From Dolichospermum sp. LEGE 00240 (GTDB taxonomy: Bacteria > Cyanobacteriota > Cyanobacteriia > Cyanobacteriales > Nostocaceae), in NCBI RefSeq assembly GCF_015207875.1, contig NZ_JADEVZ010000042.1:1-43176 (forward strand): a DNA stretch of 43,176 nucleotides, given 5' to 3'. The number at the start of each line of letters is the position of its first letter. The stretch's first letter is position 1. The notes beneath the pieces are model-generated. The model was not told the DNA's origin. It saw nothing but the letters and a program-made list of their open reading frames with translations, and did no database searches. Shown here piece by piece: positions 17,825 through 26,383 of this stretch. Position numbers and translations under genes: made by a program.

Positions 17825-18301
17825 ATGTACGTAAATATTAAACATTATAATTCTAATGAAGGGTCTTCTGGAGAAATAACTGAAAAAAACCTATCTGAAA
17901 TATTGCATATTCTCAATTCAGAAAAATATATGCAGAGAGTATCCGCATCACAAGAACTTGATGATTCCGATCTAAAAGAAATACGGAGTGAACTCGATAA
18001 TGAAGCTGAGGAAAAATTCTTGCAGGGTGAGATCAGTTCGTTCTTTAAGCTTATGTACAATGGAAACTGCCATTGCCTAACCCGCAAAATGCAAGAGAAG
18101 GGAGGATGGACAATAGTTTTTGGTTATACTTTTGAAAAAAAGAATTTAGCTGAATCTTCAATAGTATTAATATCACATTCTATCACTAGAGATGAATTCG
18201 GTAAATTAGTGGAATTAACTCCTTTCTTTCCTCCTGATTTATATCACTTCATTGGGCATGAAATTGGTAAATCTGGTATTGACTTAATAGCTTGTAGATA
18301 A
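17825..18301 (+). CDS. Hypothetical protein, not recognised
   Basis: This ORF of 158 residues from ATG 17825 (or 162 from GTG 17813) matches no family I recognise. It is acidic in the N-terminal half, with a predicted helix rich in Glu/Asp/Ser at 30-65, followed by a mixed alpha/beta region with NGNCHCLTRKM and WTIVFGYTF. No signal peptide or membrane segment is visible. It begins about 20 bp after the truncated toxin, so it may have arrived with the event that cut that gene. Codon use and an open frame against a stop-rich background favour it being real. Confidence 0.55.
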   Translation: MYVNIKHYNSNEGSSGEITEKNLSEILHILNSEKYMQRVSASQELDDSDLKEIRSELDNEAEEKFLQGEISSFFKLMYNGNCHCLTRKMQEKGGWTIVFGYTFEKKNLAESSIVLISHSITRDEFGKLVELTPFFPPDLYHFIGHEIGKSGIDLIACR

Positions 18302-18608
18302 ACACTTATGAATCAATTTCACGGTTAATTTTTGAATTTTTAAAGCGATTACTAGGTTGCGCTATCTCTGTTCTTTCGGTAATGTAAGGGATACGAGACG
18401 CGATCGCTCTTTTTGGTTTACAATAAGATTATCCCAGAGGATTAACTCGGAAACCGATGCCAACCCTCACAGATATTTCTACTTTTTATTAAGATCACAG
18501 CTAACATAATTTATGTGATTTCTGGTCTATCATAACTAATGAATTTGTCGAAGCAGAAAAATTATACTTCATGTTCTTAGTCTTAACAGTTATTTATCAA
18601 CAGGATTT
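18302..18608. other. Non-coding gap upstream of cobO
   Basis: Here 307 bases hold one HIP1 site (about 18403) and no convincing ORF. I looked for a cobalamin-riboswitch-like box ahead of cobO and did not recognise one. Confidence 0.5.
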
Positions 18609-19295
18609 ATGAAAAGCGACACACCAGAAGAATTACATCCAGATTCAGCAGATCAAGAGATTTCCCGGTTAATTGATGAGGTAATATCAACATCCCAAAC
18701 TGATGAAAAATACCGTCAGAAAATGCAGCGACGGAAAGAAGTCCAAGATCAACGTATAGCCAAAGCCATACCGGAAAAAGGCTTAATTATTGTTAATACT
18801 GGTCATGGAAAGGGTAAAACTACAGCGGCTTTGGGAATGGTGTTGCGATCGCTCGGACATGGATATAAAGTAGCTATAGTGCAGTTTATCAAAGGCGCAT
18901 GGGAACCAGCAGAAAAACGCGCTTTTAGCCATTGGGAAAACCAACTGGAATTTCATGCAATGGGAGAAGGCTTTACATGGGAAACTCAAGATCGTGATCG
19001 TGATCTGGATAAAGCTGCTGCTGCTTGGGAAAAATCCCTAGAATTTATCAACAACCCAGACTTTAAATTAGTTCTCCTTGATGAAATTAATATTGCTCTG
19101 AAACTGGGTTATTTACAGGTTGAAGAAGTCCTAGCAGGTTTAGCTCAAAAACCAGCAGACAAGCACGTAATTCTCACGGGAAGAGGCGCACCACCCGCAT
19201 TAATTGAAAAAGCCGATTTAGTCACTGAAATGACATTAGTTAAGCATCCTTTCAAGGATCAAGGCGTGAAAGCACAAGCCGGAATTGAGTATTAA
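18609..19295 (+). CDS. cobO: Corrinoid ATP:cob(I)alamin adenosyltransferase (CobO/BtuR)
   Basis: The 228-residue protein transfers the adenosyl group from ATP to the cobalt of a corrinoid in cobalamin synthesis and salvage. The family P-loop NTGHGKGKTTAALG is near residues 62-75, followed by VAIVQFIKG, and the later LDEINIALKLGYL and VILTGRGAP blocks typical of CobO/BtuR. The N-terminal 55 residues contain the short helical extension (YRQKMQRRKEVQDQRIAKA) common in these proteins. ATG 18609 is preceded by AGGA. No other cobalamin genes lie nearby, as is usual in cyanobacteria where the pathway is scattered. Confidence 0.93.
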   Translation: MKSDTPEELHPDSADQEISRLIDEVISTSQTDEKYRQKMQRRKEVQDQRIAKAIPEKGLIIVNTGHGKGKTTAALGMVLRSLGHGYKVAIVQFIKGAWEPAEKRAFSHWENQLEFHAMGEGFTWETQDRDRDLDKAAAAWEKSLEFINNPDFKLVLLDEINIALKLGYLQVEEVLAGLAQKPADKHVILTGRGAPPALIEKADLVTEMTLVKHPFKDQGVKAQAGIEY

Positions 19296-19333
19296 TTCAA
19301 ATTAGTCATTGATCATTGGTTATTGGTCATTAA

Positions 19334-19532
19334 GAGGGTGTTTGAAAAGTCTAATTTATTACTTGCAAGGGCGACTAGAAGTCGCGGAACCACACAGACG
19401 AAACCCACCTATTCCTTCGGTCGCGTAAGGGATACGTGGGTTCAAAAGTCTTGATTTTTCCTTAGTCCACGCAGGTGGACTTTGTTTGTGTAGTAGCGAT
19501 TTCTAATCGCCGGAAACTTTTCAAACATCCTC
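19334..19532. mobile_element. MITE (199 bp) with IS5-type terminal inverted repeats
   Basis: The ends GAGGGTGTTTGAAAAGT and, inverted, GAGGATGTTTGAAAAGT differ at one of 17 positions. TAA flanks both sides (19331-19333 and 19533-19535) as a 3-bp target duplication. It shares ends with the MITE at 294-462 and with the IS at 43007. The interior is a nested palindrome at 19370-19511 (GGCGACTAGAAGTCGC against GCGATTTCTAATCGCC) of the family at 133-251. There is no ORF. Confidence 0.82.
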
Positions 19533-19552
19533 TAAATTATTTCTCCCTGCTT

Positions 19553-19649
19553 TATAGCATTTCCTAATTATATCGAGTATATTTATAGCCTCCTCCTCGC
19601 TTGCGGGGGTTCAGGGTGGGGTTCTTGTACCTGACTAAAAAATGCTATA
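19553..19649. repeat. Small inverted-terminal-repeat element (97 bp)
   Basis: TATAGCATTT at 19553-19562 is exactly inverted as AAATGCTATA at 19640-19649. The middle has TGGGGTTCTTGTACC, a block found again at 42000-42014. It lies directly next to the MITE, in a non-coding gap, and looks like a separate MITE-like repeat. Confidence 0.5.
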
Positions 19650-19679
19650 TCCCAAGGACAATTATTTACGTCCACCTAC

Positions 19680-20378
19680 TTATTTAAAACCATCGCTTTC
19701 TTGTTGACACATCTGCAAAATTTCCCTATCATTAGAACTTACAGAACTCAACTGATGATAGTCTTGTAAAGTTACTGAATAAGGATAAGTTGTGAACTCA
19801 TTTTCATTAACTTTAGGGATTGTACTAGCTGTAGCAACCTCTATTGCACCAACTTCACCGGGAGAACTTTTCACCGTCATTGCTAATTCTCCTGACTTAG
19901 CCAAAGTTCCTTGAAAACAACTAAATTCAGAGTGAGGAAAATACAAAGCACCAATAATTTTACCTTGTTGTTTTTGAAAGAGAATGTAACCTTGTCCTAA
20001 TTCATTTGGTGTGGATGATTGTCCATAAAGATAAGTCCCATCTTGTTCGGGAAATTGGACTTGTCCTTTTCTCCCCAATTCTCTCGTATTTGTAGATAAT
20101 GCTGTGATATTTTCTGTTAACTTATCAGTAGATATCTGATTAGAAATATTCACTGGTGATTTTTGCATAGCTTCCTCTTTAATCACAGCAGGATCAAAGT
20201 TAATCTGTCTTTGATTTATGGGTACTACATAATTAGTAGTTAAGGCTGTTGATGAGAGGAGTTTGTAATGTTGTTGACTAGAATAACTAATACCCAAAAT
20301 ACCAGCCGAAACAATTAGTCCAAGAATGGGAAATTTAAATTGGCTAGAAGTCATTAATTTGGAAATATGATTAAGCAT
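19680..20378 (-). CDS. Conserved cyanobacterial membrane-anchored protein, function unknown
   Basis: The 232-residue protein has a short cytoplasmic N-terminus, one membrane segment at about 16-32 (PILGLIVSAGILGISYS), a low-complexity linker to about residue 105 and a C-terminal domain with DGTYLYGQS, GYILFQKQQGKIIGALYFPHSEFSCFQG. That last block recurs in cyanobacterial proteins of unknown function. It is probably anchored in the plasma membrane with the domain outside. The upstream region to 20619 contains no other gene. I do not recognise a catalytic motif. Confidence 0.75.
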   Translation of the reverse strand: MLNHISKLMTSSQFKFPILGLIVSAGILGISYSSQQHYKLLSSTALTTNYVVPINQRQINFDPAVIKEEAMQKSPVNISNQISTDKLTENITALSTNTRELGRKGQVQFPEQDGTYLYGQSSTPNELGQGYILFQKQQGKIIGALYFPHSEFSCFQGTLAKSGELAMTVKSSPGEVGAIEVATASTIPKVNENEFTTYPYSVTLQDYHQLSSVSSNDREILQMCQQESDGFK

Positions 20379-20576
20379 CGGATTTCTCCTGTAATAAAGT
20401 TAACTATTGTTGTTTCCTGGATTTTTGCCATAATAACTGAATACTCATTACTGACGATTCCCTCAAAAGTTTTATCTATATATTTAATTTTAAATTCAGC
20501 AAAAACTTACTATTTATGTAAATTTGGGGAATAATCTCAGATTATCATTAGTTAATAAATTTATCCATCACTTCAT

Positions 20577-20597
20577 AAAATCCTCCACCGGAGGGAT
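20577..20597 (-). terminator. Possible terminator downstream of the sigma factor transcript
   Basis: On the minus strand CCTCC-GGT-GGAGG (20594-20582) is followed by ATTTTAT. The stem is short (5 bp) and the T run is weak, but it is placed correctly, after the sigma factor gene and the small ORF following it. Confidence 0.35.
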
Positions 20598-20619
20598 GTA
20601 AAATCGAGATTGAAAATTC

Positions 20620-20811
20620 TCAGCCTGTTTCCATGTTTAATTCTTGTATTGATCTGCCAGTAGATACAACTTCCCATCTACAGATTTCGCAAAATAAATC
20701 AGAAATTTGCAGAACCTTTTCTATTTCTTCAAAAAAATCGCCCCCTGTTTTCAACTCAGGAGGCGCATCACCAAGAGGGATGTTTTGAAATACGCTGTTG
20801 CGTGTCCACAT
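20620..20811 (-). CDS. Small ORF following the sigma factor gene, uncertain
   Basis: This 63-codon frame starts two bases after the stop codon of the sigma factor gene and ends just before the weak terminator. The predicted peptide is acidic with a CEIC pair (SDLFCEICRW). It matches no family I recognise. Tight spacing favours translation coupled to the sigma gene; short length and lack of recognisable homology argue against. It could be a small regulator of the sigma factor, but that is speculation. Confidence 0.3.
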   Translation of the reverse strand: MWTRNSVFQNIPLGDAPPELKTGGDFFEEIEKVLQISDLFCEICRWEVVSTGRSIQELNMETG

Positions 20812-20813
20812 TT

Positions 20814-21797
20814 CTAGCTGGCAACGTATTCTTTGACATTAGCTCGACGGCGACGTAAATGTGCAAGAGCTTGATGCTCTAATTGACGGACTCGTTCCCG
20901 ACTGAGGTTCAACCGTTCACCAACTTTCGCCAAGGACATTTCATTTCCATCTTCTAAACCAAAGCGTAAGGCGACAACTTGACGCTGTTGGGGTGTGAGT
21001 TCTGCAAGTAAATTATTCAAGTCTTGACGTAGAAACTCTTGAGTAGTGTAATACTCAGGGGAAGGACCGTCATCTTCCAACATTTCTTGTAATTCGGTAT
21101 CTTGGTTTTCACCGACGCGCACATCTAAAGAGACTGGTTGACGCGCCATATTCAGATATTCACGAATCTGAGCCGGTTCTAACTCCAGTTCTTTGGCGAT
21201 TTCTGTGGGTGAGGGTGATCTTCCTAGCTTTTGCGCTAACTCCCGTTGAACTTTTTTAATTTTGTTCAATTTTTCGGTAATATGGATTGGGAGGCGAATG
21301 GTTCGACCTTGTTGAGCGATCGCTCTGGTAATTGCCTGACGAATCCACCAATAAGCATAGGTTGAGAACTTATAACCCCGCATAGGATCAAATTTCTCCA
21401 CACCCCGTTCTAATCCCAAAGTACCTTCCTGGATTAAATCCAGAAATTCCATATTTCGCTTTTGATATTTTTTCGCAATAGCTACAACCAAGCGTAAATT
21501 AGCCTCAATCATTTTTTGCTTGGCTCGCTTACCTTGTACCATCAGATGATTTATTTCTGTTTCTGATTGATTAACACGGGCAGCCCATTCTGATAAACTA
21601 GGTTCATGATCAATTTCCTTGCTCAAAGCTTCTTTAGCTTCTAGCAGTATCATCATTTGCTGTACTTGTTTACCGTAGATAATCTCTTGTTCACGGCTTA
21701 ACAAAGGTACACGACCAATTTCTCGCAGATAGGTTCTGACCATATCAGCGGTAAATTTGGCATTGACATTCTCTGTATGATTTTTGACTGTAGGCAT
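20814..21797 (-). CDS. Group 2 sigma-70 RNA polymerase sigma factor (SigB/SigD type)
   Basis: The 327-residue protein has sigma region 1.2 (TADMVRTYLREIGRVPLLS, from about residue 16), region 2 with EANLRLVVAIAKKYQ, the -10-binding YAYWWIRQAITRAIAQQGRTIRLP, region 3 and region 4.2 (LSRERVRQLEHQAL) near the C-terminus. It lacks the long N-terminal 1.1 region of the primary sigma factor, as expected for the non-essential group 2 sigmas of cyanobacteria that respond to nutrient and light stress. I cannot decide between SigB, SigC, SigD and SigE paralogues without alignment, so no symbol is given. Confidence 0.93.
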   Translation of the reverse strand: MPTVKNHTENVNAKFTADMVRTYLREIGRVPLLSREQEIIYGKQVQQMMILLEAKEALSKEIDHEPSLSEWAARVNQSETEINHLMVQGKRAKQKMIEANLRLVVAIAKKYQKRNMEFLDLIQEGTLGLERGVEKFDPMRGYKFSTYAYWWIRQAITRAIAQQGRTIRLPIHITEKLNKIKKVQRELAQKLGRSPSPTEIAKELELEPAQIREYLNMARQPVSLDVRVGENQDTELQEMLEDDGPSPEYYTTQEFLRQDLNNLLAELTPQQRQVVALRFGLEDGNEMSLAKVGERLNLSRERVRQLEHQALAHLRRRRANVKEYVAS

Positions 21798-22354
21798 TGG
21801 TGCTTGTATCCTCTACTCCTTAAACATAATCAATATTTTTTTAACAAAGGCAATTCGTAAGCTTATAATATACACCACTGGATATGAAAAGCTACCATCA
21901 GGCATGATTGATATTGATCCAACCTTTATGAAGATGTTGTTAGTCTAAAAATATGTCTCCTTACCCTCTCGATAATTTTAATTTTGGAGTTTTAGCGGAA
22001 ATACATTGGATTGGTGGCTAGAATTCTTTTGTTTAAGTTATCTAGTAGTGGTTTTGAAAACGGAGTCAGTATGAGTTTACTTTGATTTTATGTTACGACA
22101 AACAGAGTCAATAGTAAAGTTCCCAGATGATAAATATCTCAGTAATCAAGCCAAAAAGCTGATAACTATTTTTTTTAACCTCCAAAAACTGTGTTCGCAT
22201 ATCCATAGTGACGCGAAAACCCCTCTAAAGTTGCTTTTGATTAGCCGGATAACCGAACTTGAGCTATTTGGGTAATTGGTAATTGGTAATGGGTAATGGG
22301 GATTCTAACTTCTTTCTTCTCCCTGAACTCTTGACTCCTGACTCCTGACTCCTA
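21798..22354. other. Non-coding gap upstream of the sigma factor gene, with heptamer repeats
   Basis: These 557 bases lie between two minus-strand genes. The part next to 21797 should hold the sigma factor promoter. A 61-codon frame at 22090-22275 has no ribosome site and no recognisable product. Tandem short repeats occur at 22275-22305 (GGTAATT type) and 22325-22353 (TGACTCC type), the latter ending at the stop of the ATPase gene. Confidence 0.55.
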
Positions 22355-24085
22355 CTAAAATCCTAAATCTGCTTTTGCTAGTTCAGCAGCAGTGAATACT
22401 TCCTCATCTGTTTTTTCTTCCCAAGCGATCGCCCCAATTTCGGAATAAAAGGTAGAATCATAGGGACGAGTCCGCACGACTACTGGCATAGGAACAGCAT
22501 GACCCAAAATTAAAGCTTGTTGTTTAGAGTCCAACTTAGCTAAGACTGAGCGTAAACCACCCGCACCAGATACACCTGTAAAAATAGCATCAATATCTTT
22601 TTCATCATTCAGCAAAGCGGTGATTCGAGTCCCAATCTGAGACATAACTTCATTATCTATCCCTGATGGACGTTGATCAACTACCAAAAGTGTGACAAAA
22701 TATTTCCGTAGTTCCCTCGCAATAGTCCCAAAAATTGTACTTTGTACCACCGCTGGGTCAAGAAAACGGTGTGCTTCTTCTATTGTAATCATTAATGGTG
22801 TGGGCCGATCCAAAGGATTTTTACTTTGGAGAAATTTATCAGCTTTTTTCACATAATGCTCATGTATTCGTCTGGTAATCATATTCGTCACCAACATATA
22901 TGAGAGCATATTGGACTGGGAACCAAATTCGATAACTACGTTTTTTCCAGCTTCTAAAGATTGGACGATATTTTTAATATAATTTTGCGGACAAGCACTT
23001 CGCATATACTTTAAACTATCTAAGCGAAAAAGTTTCCGTTGTAATGCCATAATTGAGCCTTTGTGTCCGCGTTTTTCGTCACAAAACATCTCAATATCTT
23101 CATTACTCATATTGAGTAATTGAATAATCCAAGATTTACCCAACTCTGTAAAGAGGATATTGGCATTATCTAAAGCCGCTTCTGAAAGTCCTAAATCACG
23201 ATTACATAGTTTAATATCTTCAACTTCCACCTGTTCATAGCTCAGATAAAGTTCTTGTGCATCTCGTACACCTCGCCGTTTAGTTGAATCTGGATCAAGT
23301 GTGTAAACTTCAACTTGTCCGGGAAACAGTTGTTTTAAACCCTTAACAGTATTAACGTTCTTTCCTTCGGCGACTGCTTCCCAACCATATTCTGAGTGCA
23401 TATCAAAAATCAAGTTAACAGCCGCATTTTTACGAATCACCCCGGCTAAAATTAACCGTGTCAGGAAAGATTTCCCAGTCCCCGATTTACCAAAAATCCC
23501 ATTACTCCGTTCCACAAAGCGGTTTAAATCAATGCAAATCGGCACATCCATATCTAAGGGTTTACCGATAGAAAAGTTGTTGCGTTGAGGGTCATCTTCC
23601 CAGCCAAACACCTTGCGGAAGTCCTCTTCATTGGCTTCGTAAACTTGGCTAAAGTGACTAGGAATAGTTTTCACAGGTAATAATTCCATCGTCGTACTGG
23701 TTTGGGGTTGAAAGGATGCTAAACCAGTGGACGATGGGATAAAAGAATTAGAGGATTTACCATTATGAGAAAAGCCAGATTCTGGAGATTCAGGGGTAAA
23801 CATCAACATCGGTGCTAGGTTGATCATCCCATAAGTACCGCTACCTGCTAATACTTCGCGCAAAAAACTATCTTCCCAATTGGGAGGACTAGCTGTAATG
23901 CGGTCATTCGCCATACCCAAGGATACATCTGTTAGCATACAGAAAAAGCGCGATCGCATCCCTTGTACCACGAGAAATTTACCTACCCGCATATCTTCGA
24001 CAGAAATATCTGGGTGTAATCTGACCTCCAAACCCCCAGTCAGAGAACCTTCAATAACAGAACCTAATGGTAATCCCAAATTCAT
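22355..24085 (-). CDS. HerA-like ATPase (DUF87 family)
   Basis: The 576-residue protein belongs to the HerA/FtsK superfamily of DNA-translocating or remodelling ATPases. The N-terminal HAS-barrel-like part (about 1-60) contains LPLGSVIEGSLTGGLEVRL. The Walker A motif GKSGTGKS is at 199-206, the Walker B region TPLMITIEEAHRFL lies near 430, and LVVDQRPSGIDNEVMSQIGTRI is the sensor region. A linker at about 95-135 is low-complexity. In archaea HerA works with NurA in end resection; no NurA-like nuclease is adjacent here, so the role is open. It is widespread in cyanobacteria and not an obvious defence gene in this context. Confidence 0.87.
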   Translation of the reverse strand: MNLGLPLGSVIEGSLTGGLEVRLHPDISVEDMRVGKFLVVQGMRSRFFCMLTDVSLGMANDRITASPPNWEDSFLREVLAGSGTYGMINLAPMLMFTPESPESGFSHNGKSSNSFIPSSTGLASFQPQTSTTMELLPVKTIPSHFSQVYEANEEDFRKVFGWEDDPQRNNFSIGKPLDMDVPICIDLNRFVERSNGIFGKSGTGKSFLTRLILAGVIRKNAAVNLIFDMHSEYGWEAVAEGKNVNTVKGLKQLFPGQVEVYTLDPDSTKRRGVRDAQELYLSYEQVEVEDIKLCNRDLGLSEAALDNANILFTELGKSWIIQLLNMSNEDIEMFCDEKRGHKGSIMALQRKLFRLDSLKYMRSACPQNYIKNIVQSLEAGKNVVIEFGSQSNMLSYMLVTNMITRRIHEHYVKKADKFLQSKNPLDRPTPLMITIEEAHRFLDPAVVQSTIFGTIARELRKYFVTLLVVDQRPSGIDNEVMSQIGTRITALLNDEKDIDAIFTGVSGAGGLRSVLAKLDSKQQALILGHAVPMPVVVRTRPYDSTFYSEIGAIAWEEKTDEEVFTAAELAKADLGF

Positions 24086-24119
24086 TTTTGTTTGTTGTCA
24101 GTTGTCAGTTGTTATAGCA

Positions 24120-24206
24120 GGGAACAGGGAACAGGGAACAGGGAACAGGAAATATTGATATTTTTCTTGCCTCTTGCCTCTTGCCTCTTGCCTCTTGCCT
24201 GTTGCC
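24120..24206. repeat. Two blocks of tandem heptamer repeats
   Basis: 24120-24149 is GGGAACA repeated four times, and 24166-24206 is CTTGCCT repeated about six times, running into the stop codon of the glutathione S-transferase gene. These two repeats fill the gap between the two minus-strand genes. Confidence 0.75.
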
Positions 24207-25000
24207 TAATCAATTTGAATACTTGTGGGTGAATTTCCTACGGGTGGTGTGATTCCTGGTAATGGTTTTCTAAATTGAGAGTAGATGCGATCGCGCCAAG
24301 CGAAAAATGCTTCATAATCAGGATTATTGGCTATACTCGACAACCCTTTCCCTCTAAGAGATACCGGTAAATCCAAATAAGCACCTTCGGGGAACTTCAA
24401 AAGCATGGATAAACTAGCAACCGTTAAATCAGCTAAAGTTGGTTCATCACCCGTTAAATAAGGACTACCCACCAATAATTGGGTAATAATATCCAAATCT
24501 TGTTTTAAGCTAGTAACAGCCGCATTTACCACATCTGGGGTGAAACCGACACCAAAACCCAGCACCGAGAGAAAATCACCAGGAACACCTTCCACAACAC
24601 TTCTGAGAATATCTGGAGTAGAAACTGGTAACAACGACTTACGAAAACTCTGATCTTGACTAATAGCTGCAAATAGAGCCTTTCTCCCTTTAACACCGAT
24701 AGATTCATCAGCCCAATCTTCCAATAATAAAGTCAAAGCCCGTTTTTTGGGATCAGTCGGTATCAGAGGATTATCTGGGTATTCTGAATCTAAATATTTA
24801 GCGATTTCTGTAGAATCAGCAATATATCTATTGCCATCTTTTAACACTGGAACTTGCTTTTGTCCAGTTAACCGAAATAATTCTAACTGGCCAATTCCTG
24901 GTGCGACTTCGATTTTGCGATACTCCAGCCCTTTATAATCTAGGAGTAAACGAACTTTTTCGGAAAATTGAGATAGTTCCCACTGATATAGCTCTAGCAT
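24206..25000 (-). CDS. Glutathione S-transferase family protein
   Basis: The 264-residue protein has an N-terminal thioredoxin-like domain (residues 1-78) with the glutathione-site loop SQFSEKVRLLL, the cis-proline KQVPVL and the ADSTEIAKYLD helix. An all-helical C-terminal domain follows, with DEPTLADLTVAS characteristic of GSTs. Serine takes the active-site position rather than cysteine, suggesting a transferase. The substrate is not deducible. The gene ends in heptamer repeats, and its promoter should be in 25001-25346 on the minus strand. Confidence 0.88.
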   Translation of the reverse strand: MLELYQWELSQFSEKVRLLLDYKGLEYRKIEVAPGIGQLELFRLTGQKQVPVLKDGNRYIADSTEIAKYLDSEYPDNPLIPTDPKKRALTLLLEDWADESIGVKGRKALFAAISQDQSFRKSLLPVSTPDILRSVVEGVPGDFLSVLGFGVGFTPDVVNAAVTSLKQDLDIITQLLVGSPYLTGDEPTLADLTVASLSMLLKFPEGAYLDLPVSLRGKGLSSIANNPDYEAFFAWRDRIYSQFRKPLPGITPPVGNSPTSIQID

Positions 25001-25346
25001 ATTGTATATTCTGCAACTTGTTTAGTTGTTAATTTCATAATTGTATCTTCAATTCTGAGGATTTTCCTGTGAATTTATCATTTTCTGGGTGGAGTTGTTG
25101 CCCATCAAATTGAAAATTACTCGATTTTGTGGGGGTATTAACCCCAGTTATTCATTCACAAATCGCACAGAATTCATTCTAAATTCTCAATTCCGACTCC
25201 TGAATTCTGTTCGATAAATATTCCTAGACCTGACCACCAATTTCTAAATTCTTTGATCACCTTACCTCAATTTTTGCGAAAAATTTTGTTCCTGAGTCAA
25301 GAACCTTTTTAGTTGGCAAAATGCCATAAATCTTGGTATAACTTGT
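25001..25346. other. Divergent promoter gap, GST and fasciclin genes
   Basis: These 346 bases lie between divergent genes and should hold both promoters. A short palindrome AATTTTT-GCG-AAAAATT sits at 25269-25285, a possible operator or hairpin ahead of the fasciclin gene. No ORF is seen. Confidence 0.45.
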
Positions 25347-26033
25347 ATGCAATCAATACAAACAAAATTTATGAACGCTAATTACAGCAAATTATTGCCC
25401 AAAATCACTGCAATCATGGGATTAATGAGTATCGGTCTTTTGACTACCATTCCATCTCCAGCGCAAGCACAACGGAGGGGCGGTATGAATCCCAGACCAA
25501 GTATTTTCAATGAACCACCTTACAATCGCCGTAACAAGCCCAGTGAAACCGCACCGGTTAGCGAACCTACCCAACCAGCTACAGAAGCTCCCACTGCACC
25601 GGTTAGCGAACCTACGCAGTCAACATTAGTGACTTTGCTTGAGAAAAATGGATCTTTTAAAACTCTCGCTAAAGCTGTAGAAGCCGCAGGACTTACAAAA
25701 ACCTTACAAGGAAAAGGTCCTTTTACCATTTTTGCTCCTACAGACGCAGCATTCGCAAAACTACCAGCGGACGCATTAAAGGATTTATTGAAGCCAGAAA
25801 ATAAGGAAGTATTGGTCAAGATTTTAACCTATCATGTAGTCCCTGGTAAGGTACTCTCCACTGACTTAAAATCTGGGGAAGTAAAAAGCGTAGAAGGGGG
25901 TATTATTAATGTTAAAGTTGACCCGGCTACAGGTGTAACTGTCAATGATGCCAAGGTAACTCAGGCAGATATCCAAGGTAGTAACGGTGTTGTTCATGCA
26001 ATTGATGACGTAATTCTGCCTCCTGATTTATAA
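25347..26033 (+). CDS. Secreted fasciclin (FAS1) domain protein
   Basis: The 228-residue protein has a signal peptide (about 1-42, ending PSPAQAQ), a proline/threonine-rich linker (43-90) and a single FAS1 domain (about 91-226) with the conserved GPFTIFAPTDAAFAKL and LTYHVVPGK blocks and the terminal NGVVHAIDDVILP. FAS1 proteins are extracytoplasmic and linked to adhesion or matrix interaction. The linker contains a tandem duplication of APVSEPTQ encoded by near-identical DNA. ATG 25347 or ATG 25371 (MNANYS) could be the start; neither has a good Shine-Dalgarno. A rho-independent terminator follows. Confidence 0.9.
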   Translation: MQSIQTKFMNANYSKLLPKITAIMGLMSIGLLTTIPSPAQAQRRGGMNPRPSIFNEPPYNRRNKPSETAPVSEPTQPATEAPTAPVSEPTQSTLVTLLEKNGSFKTLAKAVEAAGLTKTLQGKGPFTIFAPTDAAFAKLPADALKDLLKPENKEVLVKILTYHVVPGKVLSTDLKSGEVKSVEGGIINVKVDPATGVTVNDAKVTQADIQGSNGVVHAIDDVILPPDL

Positions 26034-26068
26034 ATTTTTGAGATTTGAGTGATCAAAATTCGCAAATT

Positions 26069-26106
26069 AAAATCCCCGAACCATGAAAAATCGGGGATTT
26101 TATTAT
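26069..26106 (+). terminator. Rho-independent terminator of the fasciclin gene
   Basis: AAAATCCCCGA (26069-26079) pairs perfectly with TCGGGGATTTT (26091-26101), an 11-bp stem with an 11-base loop ending in T-rich sequence, 36 bp after the stop codon. Confidence 0.85.
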
Positions 26107-26383
26107 AGTCAGACGGCTGAGAGGTTGTCTGAAAAGTTTTAGGTTGTGATTTTAGGCATTTACAGATCCCCCATACCCCTTAACAAGATCTCGCGCGTAT
26201 TGTATTCCTAACATCACCTCCCTATCGGGTAGGTGAGAGGCTTCTAAATAGGTAAACCGAAAAATTTAAAGGTATGTGAAGAAAAGTAAAATCGCCCAAA
26301 ACTCTCTTCCTGTTCCCAGTTAAGAGTTCCCTGTTCCCTTGCCCCAACAACAATTTTTAACGCCAACCTACTTACTGTTTAGG
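26107..26383. other. Non-coding gap with a single IS5-type end-like sequence
   Basis: This gap between convergent genes contains GAGGTTGTCTGAAAAGTT near 26121, matching the IS/MITE end at 43007 at 16 of 18 positions. I found no matching inverted end nearby, so it is a solo remnant or chance. There is no ORF. Confidence 0.4.

Noticed and set aside
18302-18608. Cobalamin riboswitch before cobO
   Set aside because: No B12-box-like conserved block could be recognised in the gap by eye.
22090-22275. 61-codon frame upstream of the sigma factor gene
   Set aside because: No ribosome site, no recognisable product, and it runs into heptamer repeats at its end.
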